From CANHEE01 sp043777755 (GTDB lineage Bacteria > Bacteroidota > Bacteroidia > Chitinophagales > Saprospiraceae), in the NCBI GenBank assembly GCA_043777755.1, contig JAYWHK010000325.1:1-16976 (forward strand): 16,976 nucleotides of DNA, written 5' to 3'. The number at the start of each line of letters is the position of its first letter. Position 1 is the first letter of the stretch. The notes under the pieces are model-generated. The model had not been told where the DNA came from and ran no database searches. It saw only the letters and a program-made list of their open reading frames with translations. Of this stretch, positions 6,145 through 13,419 are shown piece by piece. The position numbers and the translations under genes were made by a program.

Positions 6145-7894
6145 CTAAAAGTGACAATTCTTTCAATTGCGAATCATCAATTGCGCTCGGTGCATCAATC
6201 ATCATATCTCTGCCTTGATTGTTTTTAGGGAAAGCGATAAAATCACGAATCGAGTTAAAACCACTCATTACGGCACACAAACGGTCAAAACCGAGGGCAA
6301 TACCTCCGTGCGGCGGCGCACCGTACTCAAATGCTCCCAACAAGAAACCAAATTGGTCTTCTGCTTGTTCTGGTGTGAATCCTAAGAGTTGGAAGTTTTT
6401 TGACTGCAATTCACGGTCGTGAATACGGATAGAACCTCCGCCAATTTCTACACCATTGAGTACCAAATCATAAGCATCGGCACGAAGATTTTTCATCGTT
6501 TCGTGGTCGCCATTGAGCATCTCTGCGATTTGGTCTTTTTTAGGAGAAGTGAACGGGTGGTGCATCGCAAAAAAGCGTTGTGAATCTTCGTCCCATTCCA
6601 ACAATGGAAAATCCAATACCCAAAGCGGTGCAAAAACGGCTGGGTTGCGCAAACCCAAACGAGTTCCCATTTCCAAACGAAGTTCAGACAATTGCTTGCG
6701 AGTTTTTTCCAATTCACCACAAAGCAACATCACCATATCGCCAGGTTCAGCGTTGAAAGCTGCCTTCCAAGCTGCCAATTCTTCGGCATTGTAAAATTTA
6801 TCGACAGAAGATTTGCAGCTTCCGTCTGCTTCTACACGCATATAAATCAAGCCTTTTGCGCCAATTTGCGGACGTTTTAGCCATTCTGTCAATTCATCTA
6901 ACTGTTTGCGAGTGTAACTTGCTGCGCCTTTGGCACAAATTCCGATTACCGATTCCGCACTGTCAAAAACAGGAAAACCTTTGCCTTTTACGAGGTCAGT
7001 CACTTCGACAAACTTCATATCGAAACGAATATCTGGCTTGTCAGAACCGTAAAATTTCATCGCATCGTCATACAACATACGAGGAAAATCCGATAATTCA
7101 ATATCCAATGCACCTTTAAAAAGGTGTTTTGTCAAACCTTCAAAGGTATTTAAAATGTCTTCTTGATGTACAAAAGACATTTCACAATCTATTTGCGTAA
7201 ATTCGGGCTGACGGTCAGCACGTAAATCTTCGTCACGGAAACATTTTACAATCTGAAAATAACGGTCGTAACCAGCTACCATCAAAATCTGCTTGAAAGT
7301 CTGCGGAGATTGTGGCAAAGCGTAAAATTGACCAGCGTTCATACGGCTCGGCACGACGAAATCACGTGCGCCTTCGGGCGTGGACTTTATCAAATTGGGC
7401 GTTTCAACTTCTACAAAAAGTTGGTCGCTCAAATACTTGCGAATCTCAATCGCCAATTTGGAACGGAACATCAAGTTGCGTTGCAATTGCGGACGACGCA
7501 AATCCAAATAACGGTATTTCATGCGCAAATCATCGCCGCCATCTGTATTTTCTTCGATGGTAAAAGGTGGCGTTTTTGCAGCATTAAGTATTTGTAAATC
7601 AGCTACTTGTATTTCGATATGACCAGTTGGAATTTTATCGTTTTTAGAAGAACGCTCAACGACAACACCCGTTGCTTGCACCACAAACTCACGTCCCAAA
7701 GAGCGAGCTGTTTCTAACAATTCCGCTGATGATCTTTCTTCATTAAAGTTCAGTTGAGTAAGTCCGTAGCGGTCACGAAGATTCGCAAACAATACAAAAC
7801 CTAAGTTATTCGTATTTTGAACCCAACCTGATAAGGTAACGGTTTTTCCGACATCGGCAATTCTCAATTCGCCGCAATTATGACTTCTATACAT
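6113..7894 (-). CDS. aspS: Aspartyl-tRNA synthetase (bacterial type)
   Basis: A 593-residue class II aminoacyl-tRNA synthetase that charges tRNA-Asp with aspartate; cytosolic and essential. The length fits the bacterial type with the extra GAD domain. The N-terminal OB-fold anticodon domain occupies about 1-105 (MYRSHNCGELR, VTLSGWVQN, NLRDRYGLTQLNF). Class II motif 1 is RYLDLRRPQLQRNLMFRSK (128-146). Aspartate-site residues are in QSPQTFKQ (195-202). Motif 2 is FRDEDLRADRQPEFTQID (219-236). The insertion domain covers about 280-410, and motif 3 is near GGIALGFDRLCAVM close to the C-terminus. Whether it also charges tRNA-Asn cannot be told from the sequence. The last ten or so residues are not family sequence but come from a heptamer array that includes the stop. 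The leader also holds heptamer arrays, and a -7 element lies about 108 bp upstream. It is transcribed alone with its own terminator. Confidence 0.98.
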   Translation of the reverse strand: MYRSHNCGELRIADVGKTVTLSGWVQNTNNLGFVLFANLRDRYGLTQLNFNEERSSAELLETARSLGREFVVQATGVVVERSSKNDKIPTGHIEIQVADLQILNAAKTPPFTIEENTDGGDDLRMKYRYLDLRRPQLQRNLMFRSKLAIEIRKYLSDQLFVEVETPNLIKSTPEGARDFVVPSRMNAGQFYALPQSPQTFKQILMVAGYDRYFQIVKCFRDEDLRADRQPEFTQIDCEMSFVHQEDILNTFEGLTKHLFKGALDIELSDFPRMLYDDAMKFYGSDKPDIRFDMKFVEVTDLVKGKGFPVFDSAESVIGICAKGAASYTRKQLDELTEWLKRPQIGAKGLIYMRVEADGSCKSSVDKFYNAEELAAWKAAFNAEPGDMVMLLCGELEKTRKQLSELRLEMGTRLGLRNPAVFAPLWVLDFPLLEWDEDSQRFFAMHHPFTSPKKDQIAEMLNGDHETMKNLRADAYDLVLNGVEIGGGSIRIHDRELQSKNFQLLGFTPEQAEDQFGFLLGAFEYGAPPHGGIALGFDRLCAVMSGFNSIRDFIAFPKNNQGRDMMIDAPSAIDDSQLKELSLLVNNEQLKINN

Positions 7895-7904
7895 ATTTTT
7901 TTAA

Positions 7905-7987
7905 TTAAAAATTAAAAATTAAAAATTAAAAATTAAAAATGGATAATTTACGAATGTAATTATTCATTATTAATTTTTAATTATTCA
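7905..7987. repeat. Two 7-bp-period arrays in the aspS leader
   Basis: Five exact tandem copies of TTAAAAA (7905-7939) are followed after 20 bp by four 7-bp units, TTATTCA, TTATTAA, TTTTTAA and TTATTCA (7960-7987). The two arrays are partly complementary, so the aspS leader RNA could fold on itself just before the start codon. The second array ends in TTCACTAAA, as does the array at the 3' end of aspS (6140-6148). Confidence 0.8.
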
Positions 7988-8002
7988 CTAAATTCCATGC
8001 CA

Positions 8003-8010
8003 CAAAGGTA
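8003..8010 (-). promoter_or_regulatory. -7 element TACCTTTG of aspS
   Basis: On the minus strand the sequence is TACCTTTG, a good TAnnTTTG match, 108 bp before the aspS start. No TTTG is seen at the usual -33 distance. If used, both leader heptamer arrays would be transcribed. Confidence 0.5.
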
Positions 8011-8127
8011 CATAAAAGTTTATTTTATCATTCATATTAGAATTAAAAATCAAATAAAAAGATTTTTTAGAAAAAAGGCATATTATTTGATTAAATTGTA
8101 TTGTTAAATACTTTTCAACCGCATTTC

Positions 8128-10488
8128 ATGTTTAAGCAATCTCTTATCTGCTTCATTTTATCTTTAGTTGTATTTTTTCCAAAAATGCAAGGGCAAGTTA
8201 TTTTACAAGTAGATTCCACTTTTTTGAGTGCCAATATCACACCTGATGTTAGTTACATAGCAACTGATGCCTATACTATTCAAGAATTTAATTTTGTAGA
8301 TTTAGAAAAAAAAGATTTTATCAATAAAGGAGAACCCGCTATTGGTTTGGGTTTTAGCCGTCAACGTGTATTGATTCGATTCCGACTGACTTACAGTGGT
8401 AACGAACCACTTTATGTTACGCTTTCAGAGCCATTGAATAATTTTGCGCATTTGGTTCGTTTGGATGAAAACAACCAGCCACAACACATCAATTCTGTAG
8501 GTTACATCAATGGACAGAAAAAGTTTGCAACCAAAAATTTGATTTATCAACTTCCTACGGAGAAGCAAGTCGTCCATACATATTATTTATTAGCGGATTA
8601 TAGTGTCATTACAAGTCTTCAGATTCAATTGAGCAGATACGATAAAATCATTAGCAACAGCACGCAAGATGGTATGATTGTAGGTATCCTGATTGGCTCA
8701 ATTCTGGCAGTTATGCTCCTTAATCTTTTTCTTGCTTTACTAACAAAAGAAAAAGAGCTTTGGTACAACTTTGCTTTTAGTATTGGTTTAGTTATTGTAG
8801 CGGCTATTTTGTCAGGATTTAGCATTGAATTTTTAGGTTGGATAAAAAATGCAATCAATATAGTTGCTTTTTTTGGTAATTTTGCAGGACTGATGAGTAT
8901 TTTGTTTGTGACAGAATTTTTAAAAATTACAAAAAACAATACTTCAAAAACAACCGCTTTTTTGCACACTGTTTTCATCGTCAATTACTGTATAAGTGCT
9001 GGTTTGGCGCTGACACCTTGGGGAACAAGCTATTCCATGCCAATGTTGGAGTTGGGTGCATTTTTCTCTATGTCATATTTCGTTCTATTGGCATTGGCAG
9101 CCCATAAAAGAAGCCCTTCGGTAGATGTCCGATTTTTTATTATTGGTTTTGGGAGCGTACTTATTTTTGCTTCTGCATTTGTCTTACAATTTTGGCATAT
9201 TTTAGACCCGAATCTAACAAGTGCTATAGCATTTAGTATTTGTGTATTGTTTTTTACCTTTTTCTTGACAGTTGCCTGCGTTGCTCGCATCATTGTTGCT
9301 CGCCAAGAAAAAGAGCATCTTTTGGAAGAAGAACGAAATAATTTGGAAAAAAATGTAGAAGAACGCACCAAAGACTTGAATTTAGCCTTAGAAAAAGTGC
9401 AAGAAAGCAAGCAAAAATACAGGCTTTTAGCAGAAAACACACAAGATATAGTTGCCATTCACGATTTGCATTGTAATGTAACTTACGTCGCTCCGTCTAT
9501 TGCCAACTATGGGTATGATGCAGAAAAATGTATAGGAAAACCATTCATAGATTTTGTTCAGCCTGATGATGTAGCATTTATATATGCTTTAGCAAAAGAG
9601 TCGGCAGAAACTGGCAATAGTGCTATTTTTGAGTATCGCTTGAAAGATGCTAAAAATGATATTTATGCTTGGATGGAAGGTTCAGGAAGTGTTATTTACG
9701 ATGCAGAGAATATTCCCACAGGCTTTATAATTACTTCTCGAAATATTCAAAATCGCAAAGAATCTGATGGCAAAATAGAACAATATACCAAAGAACTGGA
9801 ACGCTCTAATGCAGATTTAGAAAATTTTGCACACGTAGCGAGTCATGATATTAAGTCACCTTTGCGCACGGTCTATTCTTATTTGCAATTGATTGAACGT
9901 AGAAGCAAAGATAAATTTGACGAAACCGACAAAGAATACATCGGTTTCATCAAAGACAGCGTGTATCAGATGAATATGCTGATTGACAATGTTTTGTCTT
10001 ATGCTAAAATCGGTAAAAATATTGGCGAGCCAAAACCTGTTGTCGTTGCGGACATCGAACAAATGGTGGCTCGGAATCTCAATGCCATCATAAAAGAAAA
10101 AAATGCTACAATCACATGGACAAATGTACCTGAAATCATCAAAGGACATCTTCCTACCCTGACCCAAATTTTCCAAAATTTGGTCAATAACGCTATAAAA
10201 TACAACACTTCGCCCGCTGCAAAGGTAGAAATAAGTTCTTTTATAGGCAAAAAAGGCGATACAGTTTATGCAATAAAAGACAACGGAATTGGTATTGAGG
10301 AACGCTTCCAAAAGACCATTTTTAGTATGTTCACCCGTTTGCATCAGCACAATGAATACGAAGGTACAGGTGTTGGATTGGCACTTTGTAGCCGTTTAGT
10401 AGATCATTATGGTGGCGAAATTTGGGTCGAATCAAAATTCGGAGAAGGCAGTACGTTTTTCTTTACATTGCCACAAACACAAGTGTAA
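8128..10488 (+). CDS. 7TMR-DISM sensor histidine kinase with PAS domain
   Basis: A 786-residue membrane kinase, counted from the ATG at 8128 that starts a signal peptide (MFKQSLICFILSLVVFFPKM); a TTG nine codons earlier is less likely. In order: a periplasmic 7TMR-DISMED2-type beta domain (about 25-165; FSRQRVLIRFRLTY, EPLYVTLSEPL); seven membrane helices of 7TMR-DISM type (about 180-390); a charged coiled coil (390-425, EKEHLLEEERNNLEKNVEER); a PAS domain (about 427-545); a HisKA dimerisation domain with phospho-acceptor H573 in ASHDIKSPL; and an ATPase domain with N-box FQNLVNNAIKYN (682-693), G1 DNGIGI (D718), and a GTGVGLALCSRLV G2 box. It should autophosphorylate and pass the phosphate to a response regulator, but none is encoded here, so it is an orphan in this window. 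DISM sensors are thought to detect carbohydrates or other small ligands; the real signal is unknown. It converges on pepT with only 5 bp between stops. Confidence 0.92.
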   Translation: MFKQSLICFILSLVVFFPKMQGQVILQVDSTFLSANITPDVSYIATDAYTIQEFNFVDLEKKDFINKGEPAIGLGFSRQRVLIRFRLTYSGNEPLYVTLSEPLNNFAHLVRLDENNQPQHINSVGYINGQKKFATKNLIYQLPTEKQVVHTYYLLADYSVITSLQIQLSRYDKIISNSTQDGMIVGILIGSILAVMLLNLFLALLTKEKELWYNFAFSIGLVIVAAILSGFSIEFLGWIKNAINIVAFFGNFAGLMSILFVTEFLKITKNNTSKTTAFLHTVFIVNYCISAGLALTPWGTSYSMPMLELGAFFSMSYFVLLALAAHKRSPSVDVRFFIIGFGSVLIFASAFVLQFWHILDPNLTSAIAFSICVLFFTFFLTVACVARIIVARQEKEHLLEEERNNLEKNVEERTKDLNLALEKVQESKQKYRLLAENTQDIVAIHDLHCNVTYVAPSIANYGYDAEKCIGKPFIDFVQPDDVAFIYALAKESAETGNSAIFEYRLKDAKNDIYAWMEGSGSVIYDAENIPTGFIITSRNIQNRKESDGKIEQYTKELERSNADLENFAHVASHDIKSPLRTVYSYLQLIERRSKDKFDETDKEYIGFIKDSVYQMNMLIDNVLSYAKIGKNIGEPKPVVVADIEQMVARNLNAIIKEKNATITWTNVPEIIKGHLPTLTQIFQNLVNNAIKYNTSPAAKVEISSFIGKKGDTVYAIKDNGIGIEERFQKTIFSMFTRLHQHNEYEGTGVGLALCSRLVDHYGGEIWVESKFGEGSTFFFTLPQTQV

Positions 10489-10493
10489 ATCAA

Positions 10494-11738
10494 TTAACTC
10501 CTTTCCTCCCAAACCTTACAAATATTCACAATTGTTTCGACAGCTTTGTTCATATCTTGAACAGAAACCCATTCGCATTTGGAATGTATGCCCATTTCTC
10601 CAGCAAAAAGATTCGGACAAGGCAAACCCATAAATGACAATCGAGAACCGTCCGTTCCGCCACGAATACTGTCTTTTGTTGGCTTCATGCCAGCACGACG
10701 AATCGCTTCAAGCGCATTTTCCATAATCGCTGGATTGGTGTCCACTACTTTTTTCATATTGCGGTATTGCTCTTTCACCTTAAATTCGTAAGAAGAATTT
10801 GGATATTTTGTCATGATTTTTTTAACAATTGCTTCCAATTCTGCTTCGTGTGCCTGTAATTTTTCATCGGTAAAATCACGAATAATAAAAGAAACTGTTG
10901 TTTTTTCCAAAACACCATTGATGCTCGTTGGATGAACAAAACCTTGCATTTTTGACGTACTCTCAGGCGAAAGACGCTTTTTAGGCAATGCTGCGATGAT
11001 TTCAGCAGCAATTTTCATAGAATTTTCCATTTTCCCTTTGGCATAACCAGGATGCGCACTCACGCCATGAATCGTCAAGCTAACACCATCGGCAGAAAAA
11101 GTTTCGTCTTCAATAAAACCACGAGGCCCGCCATCAAGCGTATAACCTACATCAGCACCCAATTTTTTCATATCTACATTGTCCACACCACGACCAATTT
11201 CTTCATCTGGTGTAAATAAAATACGAATTTTTCCACGCTTCACCTCAGGATTCATCATGAAAAAATGGGCAGCGTCCATGATTTCAGCAACACCAGCTTT
11301 GTCATCAGCACCCAAAAGCGTCAAACCACTTGCGGTAATGATGTCGTGACCAATTTGCGTTTTCAGATAAGGTGAATTTTCAGTATTGATGATTTGCGTC
11401 GTATCGTCGGGCAACACAATATCACCACCTTGATAATTGGCGTGCAACAATGGTTTTACGTCTGTTCCGCTACAATCTGGCGCAGTGTCCACATGAGAAC
11501 AGAAGCATAAAACAGGAACATTTTTGTCTGTATTTGCAGGAATTGTCGCATAAACATAGCCAAAATCGTCCATTTCAGCATCAGCAATACCCATTGCTTG
11601 CAATTCTTCCGCTAATAAACGGCTCAGATTTTTTTGTTTTTCACTTGAAGGCGAAGTAGTTGAGTTCGGGTCAGCCTGAGTATCAATCTGCACGTAACGC
11701 ATAAAACGCTCGGCAGCGGTAAAATTATAGTTGGTCAT
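10494..11738 (-). CDS. pepT: Peptidase T (tripeptide aminopeptidase)
   Basis: A 414-residue M20-family dizinc metallopeptidase that removes the N-terminal residue from tripeptides in the cytosol, completing peptide degradation. Length is as expected for PepT. Zinc ligands are visible in the usual order: H82 in CSHVDTAP (with D84), D145 in LLGADDKAG, E180 after the catalytic E179 in FTPDEEIGRG, D202 in TLDGG, and H385 in EMGIHSKCEW. The lid/dimerisation domain lies between, with AHPGYAKGKMENSMKIA, and the GGTDGSRLSFMGLPCPNLFAG segment near the C-terminus is a strong PepT signature. The start at 11738 is the first ATG after an A-rich leader; a -7-like element is 33 bp upstream. It is a single-gene unit ending 5 bp from the histidine kinase stop, with no terminator between the convergent genes. 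Confidence 0.97.
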   Translation of the reverse strand: MTNYNFTAAERFMRYVQIDTQADPNSTTSPSSEKQKNLSRLLAEELQAMGIADAEMDDFGYVYATIPANTDKNVPVLCFCSHVDTAPDCSGTDVKPLLHANYQGGDIVLPDDTTQIINTENSPYLKTQIGHDIITASGLTLLGADDKAGVAEIMDAAHFFMMNPEVKRGKIRILFTPDEEIGRGVDNVDMKKLGADVGYTLDGGPRGFIEDETFSADGVSLTIHGVSAHPGYAKGKMENSMKIAAEIIAALPKKRLSPESTSKMQGFVHPTSINGVLEKTTVSFIIRDFTDEKLQAHEAELEAIVKKIMTKYPNSSYEFKVKEQYRNMKKVVDTNPAIMENALEAIRRAGMKPTKDSIRGGTDGSRLSFMGLPCPNLFAGEMGIHSKCEWVSVQDMNKAVETIVNICKVWEERS

Positions 11739-11770
11739 TTTTTTTAGTTGTAATTTAAAAATTTGTGGTG

Positions 11771-11778
11771 CAAATCTA
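11771..11778 (-). promoter_or_regulatory. -7 element TAGATTTG of pepT
   Basis: On the minus strand this reads TAGATTTG, 33 bp before the pepT start. No -33 TTTG was found within 17-23 bp, so the call rests on the -7 match and the position. Confidence 0.5.
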
Positions 11779-11910
11779 CAATTTTTTTTCTTTTTTAAAA
11801 AATATTCTTCAAAAGGCTATAAAAAATACACAGTTTTGTCAAAAAATGCTATTTCAAAAACAAAATACCTCATTTGACAATTCTATGAATATTAATATTT
11901 TTTTGCAACT

Positions 11911-11918
11911 TACATTTG
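11911..11918 (+). promoter_or_regulatory. -7 element TACATTTG of the HmuY-like gene
   Basis: TACATTTG fits TAnnTTTG and gives a leader of about 60 bases to the ATG at 11978. No clear -33 element is present. No Fur-box-like palindrome was recognised by eye, although iron or heme control would be expected for the downstream genes. Confidence 0.5.
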
Positions 11919-11977
11919 CAGTAGTAATTCAAAAAACAAACACTTTTCAGTATTTTTAAACATTTTTTACAAAATTT

Positions 11978-13246
11978 ATGAAAAATATTTTTTTACAAAT
12001 TGCATTTTTAGCATTGACAATCAATGCAGTACAAGCACAAACTGTTTCTCAAATCTCATCTGGCGCAGGCTATGGCAAGCAAGCCTTTTACAGTCTTACA
12101 ACCGACAAATCAACAACGGTGGACAATGCCGCATGGGATATTGCATTTTCAGTTTATGGACAACAAGATGCTGGGATTTTTGTCAATGAAGCAAGCAGCA
12201 CAACCGTAAAAGCTATTGAATTGTACAAAGCTCCAAGCAATATTTTTGCTGACAAAATAGTTGAAGCAGACGTAAAAGACCGTTTGTACAACGACGAACA
12301 AAGTTGGGCGAATGGAGGTTTTAATGCAGGACGTGACCTTGCCAATAATTTTGACTACGGTTGGGCAACCTACAATACTACTACAAAATTGGTAGAAGGA
12401 AAAAAGGTCTTTGTTCTAAAATTGCGCAATGCAACATACAGAAAGTTAGAAATTCAGAACTTAAATCTGACAAAATACACTTTCCGTCATTCAAACTTGG
12501 ACGGTTCTGATGAAAAAACGGCGACCATTGACAAAAAAGATTTCGCAGGAAAAACATTGGCATATTTCTCTTTGACAACTGGTGCTTCTGTAGCGGTTGA
12601 GCCTTCAACGCCTTTCGATATGCTTTTTACCCGTTATACAAGTATTATTGACCAAAATGGTAGTGGCCCAACGCCTTATGTTGTATTGGGAATCCTTACG
12701 GCTCGTGGTGTTCAAGTAGCAAAAGCAACAGGTATTGACCCTGTAAAAGTAAATCCAAAAGACTACAATAATTTGTACGTAAAAAATATTGATGTGATTG
12801 GTTTTGATTGGAAAGTAATTAATATGGCAACTTCAAAATGGGAAATGCTAAAAGATAGGGTGTATTTTGTAAAGCAAACAGACGGCACAATTTGGAAATT
12901 ATTTTTTGTAGATTTTGAAGGTTCTGCAACGGGAACTGGAACTTTTGAAAAAACAAACTTGGGTAAATTGTTGGCTATCAATGACATTAGCTCAGATATA
13001 AAATTCAATGTTTTCCCTACAGTTGCTCAAAATACTGTGAATATTGCTTTTGAAACAGCACAAAATGAAACAATGCAAATCAGTCTTTTTGACTTGGCTG
13101 GTCGCAATGTTATGTCGCAAAAAATAACAACGACTACTGGTTTTCAAGTTTATAATTTTGACGTAAATAACTTGCAATCAGGTACTTATATTGTTAATTT
13201 GGTGACGAAAAACGGTACAGCAGTTAGAAAAATCATCGTAGAATAA
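11978..13246 (+). CDS. HmuY-like protein with T9SS sorting domain
   Basis: A 422-residue exported protein. It has a signal peptide (MKNIFLQIAFLALTINAVQA) with no lipobox. Two segments follow that each look like the HmuY signature: QAFYSLTTDKSTTVDNAAWD followed by IAF (about 35-58), and LAYFSLTTGASVAVEPSTPF followed by DMLFTRY (about 190-216), with YVVLGILTARGVQVAKA after it. The last ~80 residues (from FNVFPTVAQNTVNIAFE) form a T9SS type A sorting domain with LFDLAGRNVMSQ and GTYIVNLVTKNG. HmuY of Porphyromonas gingivalis is a heme-binding lipoprotein that passes heme to the TonB receptor HmuR; here a TonB receptor gene is next, supporting the same role. It differs in being a T9SS cargo and in having a single histidine (H171), so bis-histidine heme ligation within one chain is not possible. 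Heme binding is therefore uncertain; another ligand is possible. Confidence 0.75.
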   Translation: MKNIFLQIAFLALTINAVQAQTVSQISSGAGYGKQAFYSLTTDKSTTVDNAAWDIAFSVYGQQDAGIFVNEASSTTVKAIELYKAPSNIFADKIVEADVKDRLYNDEQSWANGGFNAGRDLANNFDYGWATYNTTTKLVEGKKVFVLKLRNATYRKLEIQNLNLTKYTFRHSNLDGSDEKTATIDKKDFAGKTLAYFSLTTGASVAVEPSTPFDMLFTRYTSIIDQNGSGPTPYVVLGILTARGVQVAKATGIDPVKVNPKDYNNLYVKNIDVIGFDWKVINMATSKWEMLKDRVYFVKQTDGTIWKLFFVDFEGSATGTGTFEKTNLGKLLAINDISSDIKFNVFPTVAQNTVNIAFETAQNETMQISLFDLAGRNVMSQKITTTTGFQVYNFDVNNLQSGTYIVNLVTKNGTAVRKIIVE

Positions 13247-13253
13247 TTTTCTT

Positions 13254-13330
13254 AGTATCAAAGTATTAAGTATTCCTGAAGTAGCGTACAATCAACAACA
13301 GAAATACTTAATACTTTGATACTTAATACT
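13254..13330. repeat. Inverted pair of 7-bp arrays between the HmuY-like gene and its receptor
   Basis: Left array: AGTATCA, AAGTATT, AAGTATT (13254-13274). Right array: AATACTT, AATACTT, TGATACT, TAATACT (13303-13330). The left 21 bp and 13303-13323 are perfect reverse complements around a 28-base loop. In a shared transcript this would be a long, A/U-rich hairpin 7 bases after the first stop codon. No T-tract follows, so it could be an RNA processing or attenuating structure, or simply an inserted repeat. Confidence 0.85.
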
Positions 13331-13419
13331 ATTAGACAAAATTGGATAGATTCGCTAAAATTTGGATTACATCAAATAACCGATAATTACGAAAATAAAC
13401 AATCATACAACATTTTCCA

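Noticed and set aside
7905..7987. CRISPR-like array because of tandem repeats
   Set aside because: Units are 7 bp with no spacers and no cas genes are present.
9856..10350. 164-codon open frame on the minus strand opposite the histidine kinase core
   Set aside because: It lies opposite the conserved HisKA and ATPase motifs and its translation looks random.
11765..11959. Short plus-strand frame in the gap before the HmuY-like gene
   Set aside because: It lacks an ATG start at its 5' end, is low-complexity (Phe/Asn/Lys/Gln), and overlaps the probable promoter of the HmuY-like gene.
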